64,000 bases of DNA from Methylobacterium sp. J-090 (lineage in GTDB: Bacteria; Pseudomonadota; Alphaproteobacteria; Rhizobiales; Beijerinckiaceae), in NCBI RefSeq assembly GCF_022829345.1, contig NZ_JAKSXV010000096.1, positions 364,344 through 428,343 on the forward strand, given 5' to 3'. The notes under the pieces are model-generated. The model saw nothing but the letters and a program-made list of their open reading frames with translations, searched no databases and was not told the origin of the DNA. A program made the position numbers and the translations under genes. Below are positions 40,785 to 49,287 of this stretch, piece after piece (position 1 is the first letter of the stretch; each line of letters begins with the position of its first letter).

Positions 40785-41950
40785 CGGGGAACCTCGACGT
40801 CTGGATCGGGTACGGCCTCGCTGAGGGAGACCGCGTCGAGGGGCACGTTGATCTCGACCCGGGTGCCCGGGGCGGTCTCGCTCCACGCGATGGTGCCGCG
40901 CAGCTGGCGCACCACCATCTCGACGAGGGAGCGCCCGAAGCCGGCCGGGTTCGGGACGGTGGCGGACAGGCCGACGCCGTCATCCTCGATGAGCATGTGG
41001 AGCGCCCCGTCCCGGCGCCGCGCCGTGATGCTGACCCGGCCGGCCCGGTTGTCCGGGAAGGCGTGGCGCACGGCGTTGGTCGCCAGCTCATGCAGCATCA
41101 GGGCCAGGGGCGCCGCCATGGCGGCGGAGACCGCCATGGGATCGATGGCCGCGCTCACGGCCGTGCGCTCGCCGTCGAGGCCGGCCACGAGGTCAGCCAG
41201 AAAGTCGTCGGCGAATTCCTGCAGGTTGAACCGGGTCACGTCGCCGGCCGAGTAGAGCATGCGGTGCACCGTCGACAGGGCGCCGATGCGCTCGGCCATG
41301 CCGTTGAGGGCCGCGCGGGCCTCGCCCTCGGGGGTGCGCCGCGCCTTGAGCAGCATCAGGGACGAGATCACCTGGAGGTTGTTCTTGACCCGGTGATCGA
41401 CCTCGTGGAGCAGGGCAGTCTTCTGCTCCAGGGCGGCGCGCAGGTCCGCGGTCTGCTCAGCGACGCGGCGCTCCAGATCGAGGTTGGCGTGCGTCATGGC
41501 GACTTCGAGGCTGTGCTTGCCCGTCATGTCGGCCTGCGCCGCGTAGTAGTGGGTGATGGTGCCGGCGGCATCGCGCACGGGCGAGAGGGTCATGCCGTTC
41601 CAGAACGACGACCCGTCCTTGCGGTAGTTCACGAGTTCGGCCTCGAAGGTGCGTCCCGCCGCGAGGGCGTCGCGGATGCGCGCCACCGTCTCCCGGTCCG
41701 TCAGCGGCCCCTGGAGCATCCGGCAGTCGCGGCCCGCGACCTCGTCCCACGCGTAGCCCGTCATCGCCAGGAACGCCGCATTGGTCCAGACGATGGCATG
41801 GTCGCTACCGCGGGCTTCCGTGAGCACCATCGGCGTCGGACTCTCGGCGAAGGCCGAGACAAGGGTCGTGCCCTCGAGCTGCGTCTGCATCGGGGGAAGA
41901 AATCGCTTCTGGGACGAAACCTGCGCGTCGGGACTGATCCTGTCGGTCAT
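40772..41950 (-). CDS. LOV-domain blue-light sensor histidine kinase (HisKA_2)
   Basis: A soluble light-sensing kinase of 392 residues. Residues about 30-145 form a LOV domain: the photoactive Cys76 lies in 'GRDCRMLQGP' (consensus GRNCRFLQG), and the flavin-contact 'ELVNYRKDGSSFWNGMTLSP' follows. A short coiled coil leads to a HisKA_2 domain with His186 in 'HEVDHRVKNNLQVISSLM', then an HATPase domain ('LMLHELATNAVRHAF', 'IEDDGVG'). Blue light should form a Cys-FMN adduct and change kinase activity. The ATG at 41950 is used; upstream open codons lack family features. Overlaps the response regulator gene. Confidence 0.9.
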   Translation of the reverse strand: MTDRISPDAQVSSQKRFLPPMQTQLEGTTLVSAFAESPTPMVLTEARGSDHAIVWTNAAFLAMTGYAWDEVAGRDCRMLQGPLTDRETVARIRDALAAGRTFEAELVNYRKDGSSFWNGMTLSPVRDAAGTITHYYAAQADMTGKHSLEVAMTHANLDLERRVAEQTADLRAALEQKTALLHEVDHRVKNNLQVISSLMLLKARRTPEGEARAALNGMAERIGALSTVHRMLYSAGDVTRFNLQEFADDFLADLVAGLDGERTAVSAAIDPMAVSAAMAAPLALMLHELATNAVRHAFPDNRAGRVSITARRRDGALHMLIEDDGVGLSATVPNPAGFGRSLVEMVVRQLRGTIAWSETAPGTRVEINVPLDAVSLSEAVPDPDVEVPRWAT

Positions 41951-42253
41951 GGCCGGCTCGAATGGGGCCGAAGGGTTCGGGGATGCATGAGACGGTTCGT
42001 CACGTGGGGCATCCCGATTGAGCACGGCGTCGCACCGCCGACGATCGGACTGCACCCTACGGACGGACCGTGGCGCAAGGTCCCGATTGGCAGACGAGCA
42101 GTTTGAACGCACCCTGTTAACAAGTTATCGGCCATTTCTGAGGTTGGTCCGGCGGCCGCGGCCGGAGTGGCCGCGCGACCGGGCGGCGGGTCATGGTCGC
42201 CATCCGCGACGCTCGTCCGAAGTAAGCGTCGGGCCTGAGAGGAGTTCCATCCC
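41951..42253. other. Divergent region between LOV kinase and AmpG-like gene
   Basis: 303 bp with no gene. An AT-richer stretch near 42108-42135 ('CCTGTTAACAAGTTATCGG') is the best candidate for promoter elements. GAGAGGAG just before 42254 is the ribosome site of the transporter. Confidence 0.45.
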
Positions 42254-43720
42254 ATGGCGACAAGCCGAGTGCGTAGCCGCCCGCGCCTGCGCGATCTCGC
42301 CGAGGACCCGCGCATCCCGCTGATGCTGGCACTCGGCTTCTCGTCGGGCCTGCCGCTGCTCCTCGTGCTCGGCACCTTCTCGACGCGGCTCGCCTACTCG
42401 GACGTGGACATCAAGGCCATCGGCCTCTTCAGCTACCTCGCGCTACCCTACACCCTGAAGTTCCTGTGGGCGCCGCTCATCGACCGGTTCGACGTGCCGG
42501 GGCTGACCCGCCGCCTCGGGCGCCGGCGCGCCTGGATGGTCACGACGCAGGGCGCGGTGGCCGCCGCCCTCGCCCTGATGGCGTTCGCCGACCCCGCGAC
42601 CAGCCTCGCCCTCCTCGGGCTCGGCGCCTTCCTCCTGGCGTTCTGCGCCGCCACCCAGGACGTGGTCATCGACGGCTGGCGCATCGATGCCGCCGGCACC
42701 GACCTCCAGGGCGTGCTCGCCGCGACCTCGAACCTCGGCTACCGCTTCGGCCTGATGTCGGCGGGGGCCGGCGCCCTGTTCGTCGCCGACGCCTACGGCT
42801 GGAAGGTGGCCTACCTTGCCATGGCGGCCCTCATGGTCGTCGGGCTCGTGGCCGCCCTGCTGGCCCCCGCCTTCGACCGGACGGGGGACGCGGCCCGCGC
42901 GGCGGCGGCCGTCGAGGAAGCCGCCGGGCGTCCGGCCAAGGTCTGGACCTTCAGGGGCGCCGTGCTGGAGCCCCTGGCCGAGCTCCACCGCCGCCTCGGC
43001 GTCGGCCTGTGGGCGATCCTCGTCCTCGTGGCGTTCTACCGGATGCCGGACTTCATCTCCGGCGTGATGGCGAGCCCGCTCTACCGCCAGGTCGGCTTCA
43101 CCCTCACGGAGATCGGCGCGGTCTCGAAGCTCTACGGCATCTGGGTCGGCATCGCCGGCGCCTTCGTCGGCGGCTGGGCGATGACCCGGTTCGGCCTGTT
43201 CCCGACCCTCATGGTCGGGGCCTTCCTCGGCGCCGCCTCGAACCTCTCATTCTCGTGGCTGTCCTTCGGCGGGCCGGAGGTGTGGCGCCTGGCGGCGGCG
43301 ATCTCCATCGACAATTTCTGCGGCTCCTTCGCCGGCATGGCCCTCATCGCCTACATGTCGAGCCTGACCGCACCGGGCTTCGCCGCGACCCAGTACGCCC
43401 TGTTCTCCTCGCTCTACGCCCTGCCGGGCAAGCTCGTCGCCGGCACCTCCGGCTACATCGTGGCGGCCTACGGCTACCCGGTGTTCTTCGCCATCACGGC
43501 GGCGGTCGGCATCCCCGTGGTGGTGCTGTGCCTGTTCGTCGGGCGGGCCGGCGAGCGCAGCGCCGCGCGGGCGGCCGAGGCCACCGCGACCGCGGCGGTT
43601 CTGCCGGATGCAACCGACCCCGACGCGTCCGGCGGGAACCATCCCGGCGGCCCCGGGCTTGCTTCTCCCGACCGCCGCGGCGTTCCGGCGCCCGGCCCAG
43701 GCATGAGACCGCAGACGTGA
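42254..43720 (+). CDS. AmpG-like MFS permease
   Basis: A 488-residue inner-membrane transporter of the major facilitator superfamily resembling AmpG, which imports anhydro-muropeptides for cell-wall recycling. It has about 12 hydrophobic segments. AmpG-type marks include 'FSSGLPLLLVLGTFSTRLAY', 'YTLKFLWAPLIDRFD' and 'FCAATQDVVIDGWRIDA'. A muropeptide substrate is likely but not proven. GAGAGGAG precedes the ATG. Its stop overlaps the EcsC start (GTGA). Confidence 0.9.
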   Translation: MATSRVRSRPRLRDLAEDPRIPLMLALGFSSGLPLLLVLGTFSTRLAYSDVDIKAIGLFSYLALPYTLKFLWAPLIDRFDVPGLTRRLGRRRAWMVTTQGAVAAALALMAFADPATSLALLGLGAFLLAFCAATQDVVIDGWRIDAAGTDLQGVLAATSNLGYRFGLMSAGAGALFVADAYGWKVAYLAMAALMVVGLVAALLAPAFDRTGDAARAAAAVEEAAGRPAKVWTFRGAVLEPLAELHRRLGVGLWAILVLVAFYRMPDFISGVMASPLYRQVGFTLTEIGAVSKLYGIWVGIAGAFVGGWAMTRFGLFPTLMVGAFLGAASNLSFSWLSFGGPEVWRLAAAISIDNFCGSFAGMALIAYMSSLTAPGFAATQYALFSSLYALPGKLVAGTSGYIVAAYGYPVFFAITAAVGIPVVVLCLFVGRAGERSAARAAEATATAAVLPDATDPDASGGNHPGGPGLASPDRRGVPAPGPGMRPQT

Positions 43721-44655
43721 GCAACATTTCCCTCGTCGACACCTCTTCCGACACCGCGCCCGTGCCCGCCGGCGGCGCCGCCCTGAGCGACGCGGACGCC
43801 GCCGCCCTGCGCCGGGCCGTGCGCACCCTGGAGAATCCGGGGCTGGCCGCGCGCCTGTCGGCCGCCGCCGGCGCGCCCCTCGACATGATCGGCCGCGCCC
43901 TGCCGGAGGCCGTCACCGGCGCGGTGTCGCGCGCCACCGAGAGCGCCATGCACACGGCCCTGCGGGTGGCGCTCGCCACCCTGCCGGAGGCGCAGAAGAC
44001 CCTGGTGCCCGCCGGCACCGATCTCGTGGAGACCGTCGCGGCCGCACCCGTGAGCACGGCGAGTCGGCTCGGTCGGATGCTGCCGTCGAGCGATTTCGCC
44101 CACAAGGCCATGGCGGCCGTCTCGGGCGCCGTGGGCGGCGCCTTCGGCCTCGCGACGCTGGCGGTGGAGCTGCCCCTCTCCACCACCCTGATGCTGCGCT
44201 CCATCGCGGGAATCGCCCGCGAGGAGGGCGAGGATCTGGCCGACCCGGAGAACGCGCTCGCCTGCGTGCAGGTGTTCGCGCTGGGCGGACGTGGCAGCGA
44301 GACCCCGCTCACCGAGAGCGGCTACTTCGCCGTGCGCGCGGCGCTCGCCAAGACCATGGCGGAGGCGGCGCGCTACGCCGGCAACCGGGCGCTCCTCGAC
44401 GAGGCGGCCCCTGCGCTCATCCGCTTCTCGGCGCAGATCGCCGCGCGTTTTGGCATCGTCGTCTCGCAGAAGGTGGCGGCGCAGGCGGTGCCGATCCTCG
44501 GCGCCGTCGGCGGCGCCGCCGTGAACGCCGCCTTCATGGACCACTTCCAGGCCATGGCCCGGGCGCACTTCACCGTGCGCCGCCTGGAGCGGACCTACGG
44601 CGCCGCCCTCGTGCGCACGGCCTACGAGGCCGAGAAGGCCGCGACCGCCGCCTGA
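43717..44655 (+). CDS. EcsC-family protein
   Basis: EcsC proteins are of uncertain role, first noted beside the Bacillus Ecs transporter. The 312 residues contain the family core 'GAVGGAFGLATLAVELPLST', 'TLMLRSIAGIAREEGEDLAD' and 'ALACVQVFALGG', mostly amphipathic helices with possible membrane contact. It starts at a GTG within the stop of the AmpG-like gene, so the two are translationally coupled, and converges on the aminopeptidase gene 12 bp away. Confidence 0.9.
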   Translation: MSNISLVDTSSDTAPVPAGGAALSDADAAALRRAVRTLENPGLAARLSAAAGAPLDMIGRALPEAVTGAVSRATESAMHTALRVALATLPEAQKTLVPAGTDLVETVAAAPVSTASRLGRMLPSSDFAHKAMAAVSGAVGGAFGLATLAVELPLSTTLMLRSIAGIAREEGEDLADPENALACVQVFALGGRGSETPLTESGYFAVRAALAKTMAEAARYAGNRALLDEAAPALIRFSAQIAARFGIVVSQKVAAQAVPILGAVGGAAVNAAFMDHFQAMARAHFTVRRLERTYGAALVRTAYEAEKAATAA

Positions 44656-44667
44656 GCCGGTGGCGGG

Positions 44668-46068
44668 TCAGGCCGCCGGATACCGGGCCGCCAGGAGCGC
44701 GTGGACGAGGCGCGCGGTCTGGACCTCGCCCCCCTCCGGCCGGCCGGGCTTGGTCGACGGGTTCCAGCCGTAGAGATCGAAATGCACATGCGCCGTCGTC
44801 CCGGGGGCGAAGCGGCGCAGGAACAGGGCGGCGGTGATCGCCCCGGCGAAGGGGCCGCCCGGCGCGTTGTTGAGGTCGGCCACCTTCGAGTCGAGCAGGC
44901 CCGCATAGGGTGCGTGCAGCGGCAGGCGCCACACGGGATCGGCGACGGCCCGGCCCGCCGCCGTGACGGCCCCGGCGAGATCCTCGTCTTCGGTGAAGAA
45001 GGCCGGGAGGTCGGGCCCGAGGGCCACGCGGGCCGCCCCCGTCAGGGTGGCGAAATCGATGAGGAGGTCGGGCTTCTCCGCATCCGCCAGCGCCAGGGCG
45101 TCGGCGAGGATGAGGCGGCCCTCCGCGTCGGTGTTGCCGATCTCCACCGTGAGGCCGGCGCGGCTGCGGATCACGTCGCCGGGGCGGAAGGCCGCGCCCG
45201 AGATGGAATTCTCCACCGCCGGAATGAGGACGCGCAGGCGCAGCCGGAGACCCGCCCCCATCACCATGTCGGCGGCGGCCAGCGCCGCGGCGGCCCCGCC
45301 CATGTCCTTCTTCATCAGCAGCATGCCGGCCGACGGCTTGATGTCGAGGCCGCCCGTGTCGAAGGCCACCCCCTTGCCCACGAGGATGACGCGGGGGGCC
45401 GCCGGATCGCCCCAGGCGAGGTCGATGAGGCGGGGGCCACGCGGGGAGGCGGCGCCCACCGCGTGGACCAGGGGAAAGTCCTTCGCGAGGGCGTCGCCCG
45501 ACACCACCGTGAGGGAGGCGCCGTGTTTCTCGGCGAGGGTGCGGGCCGCCGCCTCGATCTCGGCGGGGCCGAGATCGTTGGCCGGCGTGTTGACGAGGTC
45601 GCGCCCCATGGCCACGGCGGCGGCGATGCGCGCCACCGCGTCCGCATCGACGCCTTCGGGGGCGACGAGGCCGGGCAGGGCGGCGCCGGCCGCGCCGGCC
45701 GGAACGGCCGCGCGGTAGCGGGTGAAGCGGTAGCTGCCGAGCAGCCACGCGAGGCTCGCCTCGGCGCCGTCGACGGGTCCTTCGAGGCGGTAGGTGCCGG
45801 CGGGGAGTGACCCGGGCAGCTTGCCGACGAGCAGCCGGTCCCGGGCCGGTCCCGGTTCGCCGAGGCCGAACAGCACCCGGGCGAGCCCGCCCTCCGGCCC
45901 CGGCAGCAGGGCGATGCGCCCGGCCGTCGGCGCGAACTCCGTCGCCCTTGCATAGGCCGCCTCGCGGGACGCGAGGCCGGCCTCGACCGCGGGCCAGTCG
46001 GGACCGCCGACGCAGGTGATCGGGATGAGGGGCGTGAAATCCGGCGCGCGGGCGATCAGCTGGGACAG
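44668..46068 (-). CDS. Leucyl aminopeptidase (M17), apparent CTG start
   Basis: A cytosolic two-metal aminopeptidase. The catalytic half carries 'ILVGKGVAFDTGGLDIKPSA' and the M17 signature 'NTDAEGRLILADALALAD', with all metal ligands expected. The first ATG/GTG/TTG in frame is a GTG at 45876 giving 402 residues, but the frame stays open upstream and encodes a family-like N-terminal domain ('SQLIARAPDFTPLIPITCVG', 'EFAPTAGRIALLPGPEGG'). A CTG at 46068 with GAGGAG 7 bp before it would give 466 residues, normal for the family. No ATG, GTG or TTG exists in between. The enzyme is certain; the CTG start is inferred. Confidence 0.88.
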   Translation of the reverse strand: MSQLIARAPDFTPLIPITCVGGPDWPAVEAGLASREAAYARATEFAPTAGRIALLPGPEGGLARVLFGLGEPGPARDRLLVGKLPGSLPAGTYRLEGPVDGAEASLAWLLGSYRFTRYRAAVPAGAAGAALPGLVAPEGVDADAVARIAAAVAMGRDLVNTPANDLGPAEIEAAARTLAEKHGASLTVVSGDALAKDFPLVHAVGAASPRGPRLIDLAWGDPAAPRVILVGKGVAFDTGGLDIKPSAGMLLMKKDMGGAAAALAAADMVMGAGLRLRLRVLIPAVENSISGAAFRPGDVIRSRAGLTVEIGNTDAEGRLILADALALADAEKPDLLIDFATLTGAARVALGPDLPAFFTEDEDLAGAVTAAGRAVADPVWRLPLHAPYAGLLDSKVADLNNAPGGPFAGAITAALFLRRFAPGTTAHVHFDLYGWNPSTKPGRPEGGEVQTARLVHALLAARYPAA

Positions 46069-46075
46069 GGCGGGG

Positions 46076-46081
46076 CTCCTC
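46076..46081 (-). promoter_or_regulatory. Strong ribosome binding site before a CTG codon
   Basis: GAGGAG on the minus strand, 7 nt before CTG at 46068. It decides the start of the aminopeptidase, since no standard start codon lies nearby in frame. Confidence 0.65.
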
Positions 46082-46095
46082 GGACGCGGCGGCGG

Positions 46096-46111
46096 GTTAA
46101 CCGCCGCTTAG
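46096..46111 (-). promoter_or_regulatory. Possible CtrA box between aminopeptidase and TPR lipoprotein
   Basis: On the minus strand it reads CTAA-GCGGCGG-TTAAC, one base from the CtrA consensus TTAA-N7-TTAAC. It lies between two divergent genes, 70 bp before the TPR lipoprotein start. Confidence 0.4.
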
Positions 46112-46180
46112 GGTTAACGGTCTATCACCGGCCGACCGGTGGCGGGAAGCGCGCCGGCCGTGGGATAGCGGAGTCGCGAG

Positions 46181-47047
46181 ATGGTCAGGCCGCGTTTGGA
46201 AGCGTCTCGCAGGGCCCTGCGGTTCGGCGCCGTCGTCGGGCTGGCCGTCCTCGCCAGCGCCTGCAACCGCTCGAGCGGCCCCGAGACCACGGGCTCCATC
46301 GGCGGCACGGAGTCTTCCGGCGGCACGAATTCCTTCGCAGGCTTGGGCTTGCCGGGTTTCGGCCGCAAGCCGTCCAACGTGGTGTCCCGCCGCGACGTCG
46401 AGGCGCTCGGCGAGCGCTACACCGCCGACCCCGGCGACGTCGCCATGGCCCTGCGCTACGCCCAGGCCCTGCGCGCCACGGGCCAGCGCGCCCAGGCCGT
46501 GGCCGTGCTGCAGCAGATCGCCCTGCGCAACCCCAAGAACACCGCCGTGCTCGCCGCCTACGGCAAGAGTCTGGCCGAAGCCGGCCGCTTCGCCGAAGCG
46601 GCCGACGTGCTCCAGAACGCCCACACGGCGGCCCAGCCGGACTGGCGCGTGCTCTCGGCGCAGGGGGCGGTGGCCGACCAGCTCGGCGACCATGCCCGCG
46701 CCCAGGGACTCTACGAGGCCGCCCTCAAGATCCAGCCCGACGATCCGGTGATCCTGTCCAATCTCGGCCTGTCCTACGCCCTGGCCAAGCGCCTCGACGC
46801 GGCCGAGGCGACCCTGCAGCGCGCCGCCGCCCAGCCGCGCGCCGATGCCCGGGTGCGCCAGAACCTCGCCCTGGTCTACGGCCTCAAGGGCAAGTTCTCG
46901 GACGCGGAGGCGGTGTCCCGCCAGGACCTGTCCCCCGACGAGGCCGCCGCCAACACGGCGGCCCTGCGCGCCGTCGTCGCCCAGCCGAACACCTGGAAGG
47001 CCATCAAGGCGTCGGACGCGAAGGCCAAGCCCGCCGGGCGGGGCTAG
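46181..47047 (+). CDS. TPR lipoprotein, TadD-like
   Basis: A 288-residue lipoprotein: the hydrophobic leader 'AVVGLAVLASAC' ends in a lipobox cysteine at residue 28, so it should be anchored in the outer membrane. After a Gly/Ser-rich linker it has TPR units ('AMALRYAQALRATGQRAQAV', 'VLAAYGKSLAEAGRFAEAAD', 'VILSNLGLSYALAKRLDAAE'). The arrangement resembles TadD, the pilotin-like protein of Flp/Tad pili, but no other tad genes are in the window, so the role is inferred. Confidence 0.88.
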   Translation: MVRPRLEASRRALRFGAVVGLAVLASACNRSSGPETTGSIGGTESSGGTNSFAGLGLPGFGRKPSNVVSRRDVEALGERYTADPGDVAMALRYAQALRATGQRAQAVAVLQQIALRNPKNTAVLAAYGKSLAEAGRFAEAADVLQNAHTAAQPDWRVLSAQGAVADQLGDHARAQGLYEAALKIQPDDPVILSNLGLSYALAKRLDAAEATLQRAAAQPRADARVRQNLALVYGLKGKFSDAEAVSRQDLSPDEAAANTAALRAVVAQPNTWKAIKASDAKAKPAGRG

Positions 47048-47236
47048 TGGGGGAACTCTGACGCTTGGTACCCGCCGCGTGCGTCCGTGATGGGTGGGGA
47101 GCGGGCTTTAGCCCTCCGCCCGGAAGCGGATGTTCGGTGTTCGACCCTTCACGGCTGTATCGCGACCCTCGTGCCGCTGCGAAGACGGACGTTTGACTGC
47201 GCTGCAGCTTAGGGAATTCTGGACGCGTAGGCGCTG

Positions 47237-48202
47237 TTACAGATCTCGCATCCTCGACGCATGTCGGTATTCGCTCGGCGTCATTCCGAAGTGTGCCTTG
47301 AAGCGGCGGGAGAAGTGCGGTTGGCTTGCGAAACCACACTCATATGCAAGTATACCGATCGATATGTGGCGGCATCCGGGATTCTTCAAATGTCTGGACG
47401 CCGCCAGCAGCCGCCGCTGCCAGATCCAGTCGGATATATGCTGTCCGTGATTGTGGAACAGCTGCTGAAGTCGCCGCAGCGAAACGCCAACTGCTGCTGC
47501 GAGTAGCGGCGGATCCAGGCTTACGTTGTTGAGATTTGCCTCAACGTACGCTTTGGCGCGTTGGATCACCAAAACTCCTGAAATTGGTCCAGGAACCTCC
47601 TTTGCGAGGCGCTCAGCAAGGCTGGCGATGACAAGGTCGATCCCTACCTCAGCCATTCTTTCAGCAGCAGAAGGCGGCAGCCGATCGCCTTCGCGCATAA
47701 GGTTGCACAGGAAAGAGCGGGTCAGGGTCGCCACCGGCTGGTGGCTATCGACCGTCAGACCAGCGAAAATTCGGGCTGACCCCAGGACGCCCTCAAGCCG
47801 CCTCCGCGGGATTGAGATGGCCACTACTTCGCTGTAACCGTTGTGCTCGTTAGCCCAGGGTGTGTTCGTGTCGCGTATGGCGAAGTCACCGGCCTCGTCA
47901 GTGCTCGATCGGTCGTTCTGGTGTGAGCATACGGTGCCGGTCAACACTATGTTTAAGAAGAGCTGATCGGTCTTGTGATTTTCGTTCCGAAGTGTCCGCG
48001 GTGTCGTCGAGACTCTAAGATTACTCAACGCGAACCATGTGAAGTCCAAGCCACCAATATTTGCGCCCTTAATAGAGGCGTTGAAGGGCTCATCGTCGAG
48101 GCAACTTTGATTCAGCGAGACAATTCGATCTTCGCAAATATCTTTCCCATGGCGAAACCGATTTTTCGGTAGCACCCCGTCTGTCGAGAAAATGGTTTGC
48201 AT
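47237..48202 (-). CDS. AraC-family transcriptional regulator
   Basis: A 321-residue regulator with an N-terminal sensing region resembling the AraC-binding-like domain and a C-terminal double helix-turn-helix ('VSLRRLQQLFHNHGQHISDW' and 'YECGFASQPHFSRRFKAHFG', then 'MTPSEYR'). The ATG at 48202 is chosen over a GTG 14 codons upstream. Codon use and base composition are visibly more AT-rich than the surrounding chromosome. Together with the adjacent transposase fragment this suggests horizontal transfer. No obvious target gene remains beside it. Confidence 0.9.
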   Translation of the reverse strand: MQTIFSTDGVLPKNRFRHGKDICEDRIVSLNQSCLDDEPFNASIKGANIGGLDFTWFALSNLRVSTTPRTLRNENHKTDQLFLNIVLTGTVCSHQNDRSSTDEAGDFAIRDTNTPWANEHNGYSEVVAISIPRRRLEGVLGSARIFAGLTVDSHQPVATLTRSFLCNLMREGDRLPPSAAERMAEVGIDLVIASLAERLAKEVPGPISGVLVIQRAKAYVEANLNNVSLDPPLLAAAVGVSLRRLQQLFHNHGQHISDWIWQRRLLAASRHLKNPGCRHISIGILAYECGFASQPHFSRRFKAHFGMTPSEYRHASRMRDL

Positions 48203-48520
48203 TGCAACTTTTAGTTTAGATCCGATATTAGGGTACAGATGCACGAATACTGCATTGCAGCAATTTGCACAAGTGCCTATGTCACGTCCGTATCTTAGAC
48301 TATGTATTATTTATGCTTCTATTTAAATTACCTTATTTACCCATGCGATATATACAGAAGACACTTAAACTTGTACGGCAGCGAACAATGATTGGCGTTC
48401 GCAGGACAGCAGAAGAATTTGCGCTCTCATACCAAGCCTCGTTGATAAGGACTCACACTGAGTAGCGGTACGGAGCGGGCTGTGATTCAGTCCTCGGGTT
48501 TGAAGCCTGAGGAGGATGCG
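48203..48520. other. AT-rich region upstream of the AraC gene
   Basis: The most AT-rich stretch in the window, about 318 bp (for example 'TATTATTTATGCTTCTATTT' near 48303), between the AraC regulator and the IS630 fragment. It presumably holds the AraC promoter, and its right end is probably the left end of the insertion sequence. No gene is seen. Confidence 0.55.
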
Positions 48521-49093
48521 ATGGCTGCTCCTGTGCCGCTGCGGTCGGATTTCGATGCGCAAGCCTTGCGTGCTTTGGCCAGGGGTTCGCGCGATCCGGC
48601 CCAGACCCGCCGCCTTTTGGCGCTGTCGGCGATCTCGGCGGGCGGGTTGCGTTCGGACGCGGCCGAGATCGGCGGGGTCGGGTTGCAGACGGTGCGCGAC
48701 TGGGTGGTGGCCTTCAACTCGGACGGTCCGGACGGACTGATCGACGGTAAGGCCCCCGGTGCCCGCCCGCGCCTGAACGCCGATCAGCGCGAGGTCCTCA
48801 AGGGGCTCGTCGAACGGGAGCCGACGCCCGCCGCCCACGGCGTGGTGCGCTGGCGCTTGTGCGACTTGGCGCAGATCTTGGCGCAGATCCTGTGCGAGGA
48901 TCACAGGGTGTCGGTTTCTGAGCAGACCTTGAGCCGGGTCTTGCGGGCGATGGGGTATCGCAAACTCTCGGCTCGACCGCGCCATCAGGCCCAGGGCCGC
49001 GCGGCCTATCTGGCAAGGGTGTGGCGTAATGACTGGCCGAGAGTTCTCGGGGCACGACCAGAGCAATATGTTTTCCACCCGACCCGGATGTAG
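48521..49093 (+). pseudogene. IS630-family transposase, N-terminal fragment
   Basis: The first 160 or so codons encode the two helix-turn-helix domains of an IS630 transposase ('RLLALSAISAGGLRSDAAEI', 'LQTVRDWVVAFNSDGPDGLI', 'QTLSRVLRAMGYRKLSARPR'). The match stops near 49010 and the rest of the frame ('WPRVLGARPEQYVFHP') is unrelated; the catalytic DDE domain is missing. A normal ribosome site GGAGG precedes the ATG. It is a dead remnant bordering the AraC gene and marks the edge of an acquired patch. Confidence 0.82.
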
Positions 49094-49287
49094 ATCATCC
49101 TCCACCAAGCTGCCCCGAAGCGGACCCTCTGAGGGTCTGTGTAGGGTCGCAAGCGGACGGGACCAAGCGTTGGATTTGGATCACTCGAACGAGCGGAGCC
49201 GCCGTCCTGTCCCGGACGCCTGAAGCGCAGCGGACGGGGATCCGGGACTTCGCGCTGCACCCGTCCGGGGCAGGCGACGGCGCGGAC

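Noticed and set aside
49006..49260. An 84-codon minus-strand frame at the right edge of the IS630 remnant
   Set aside because: No recognisable motif; it spans the junction of transposase remnant and flanking DNA, so it is likely chance.
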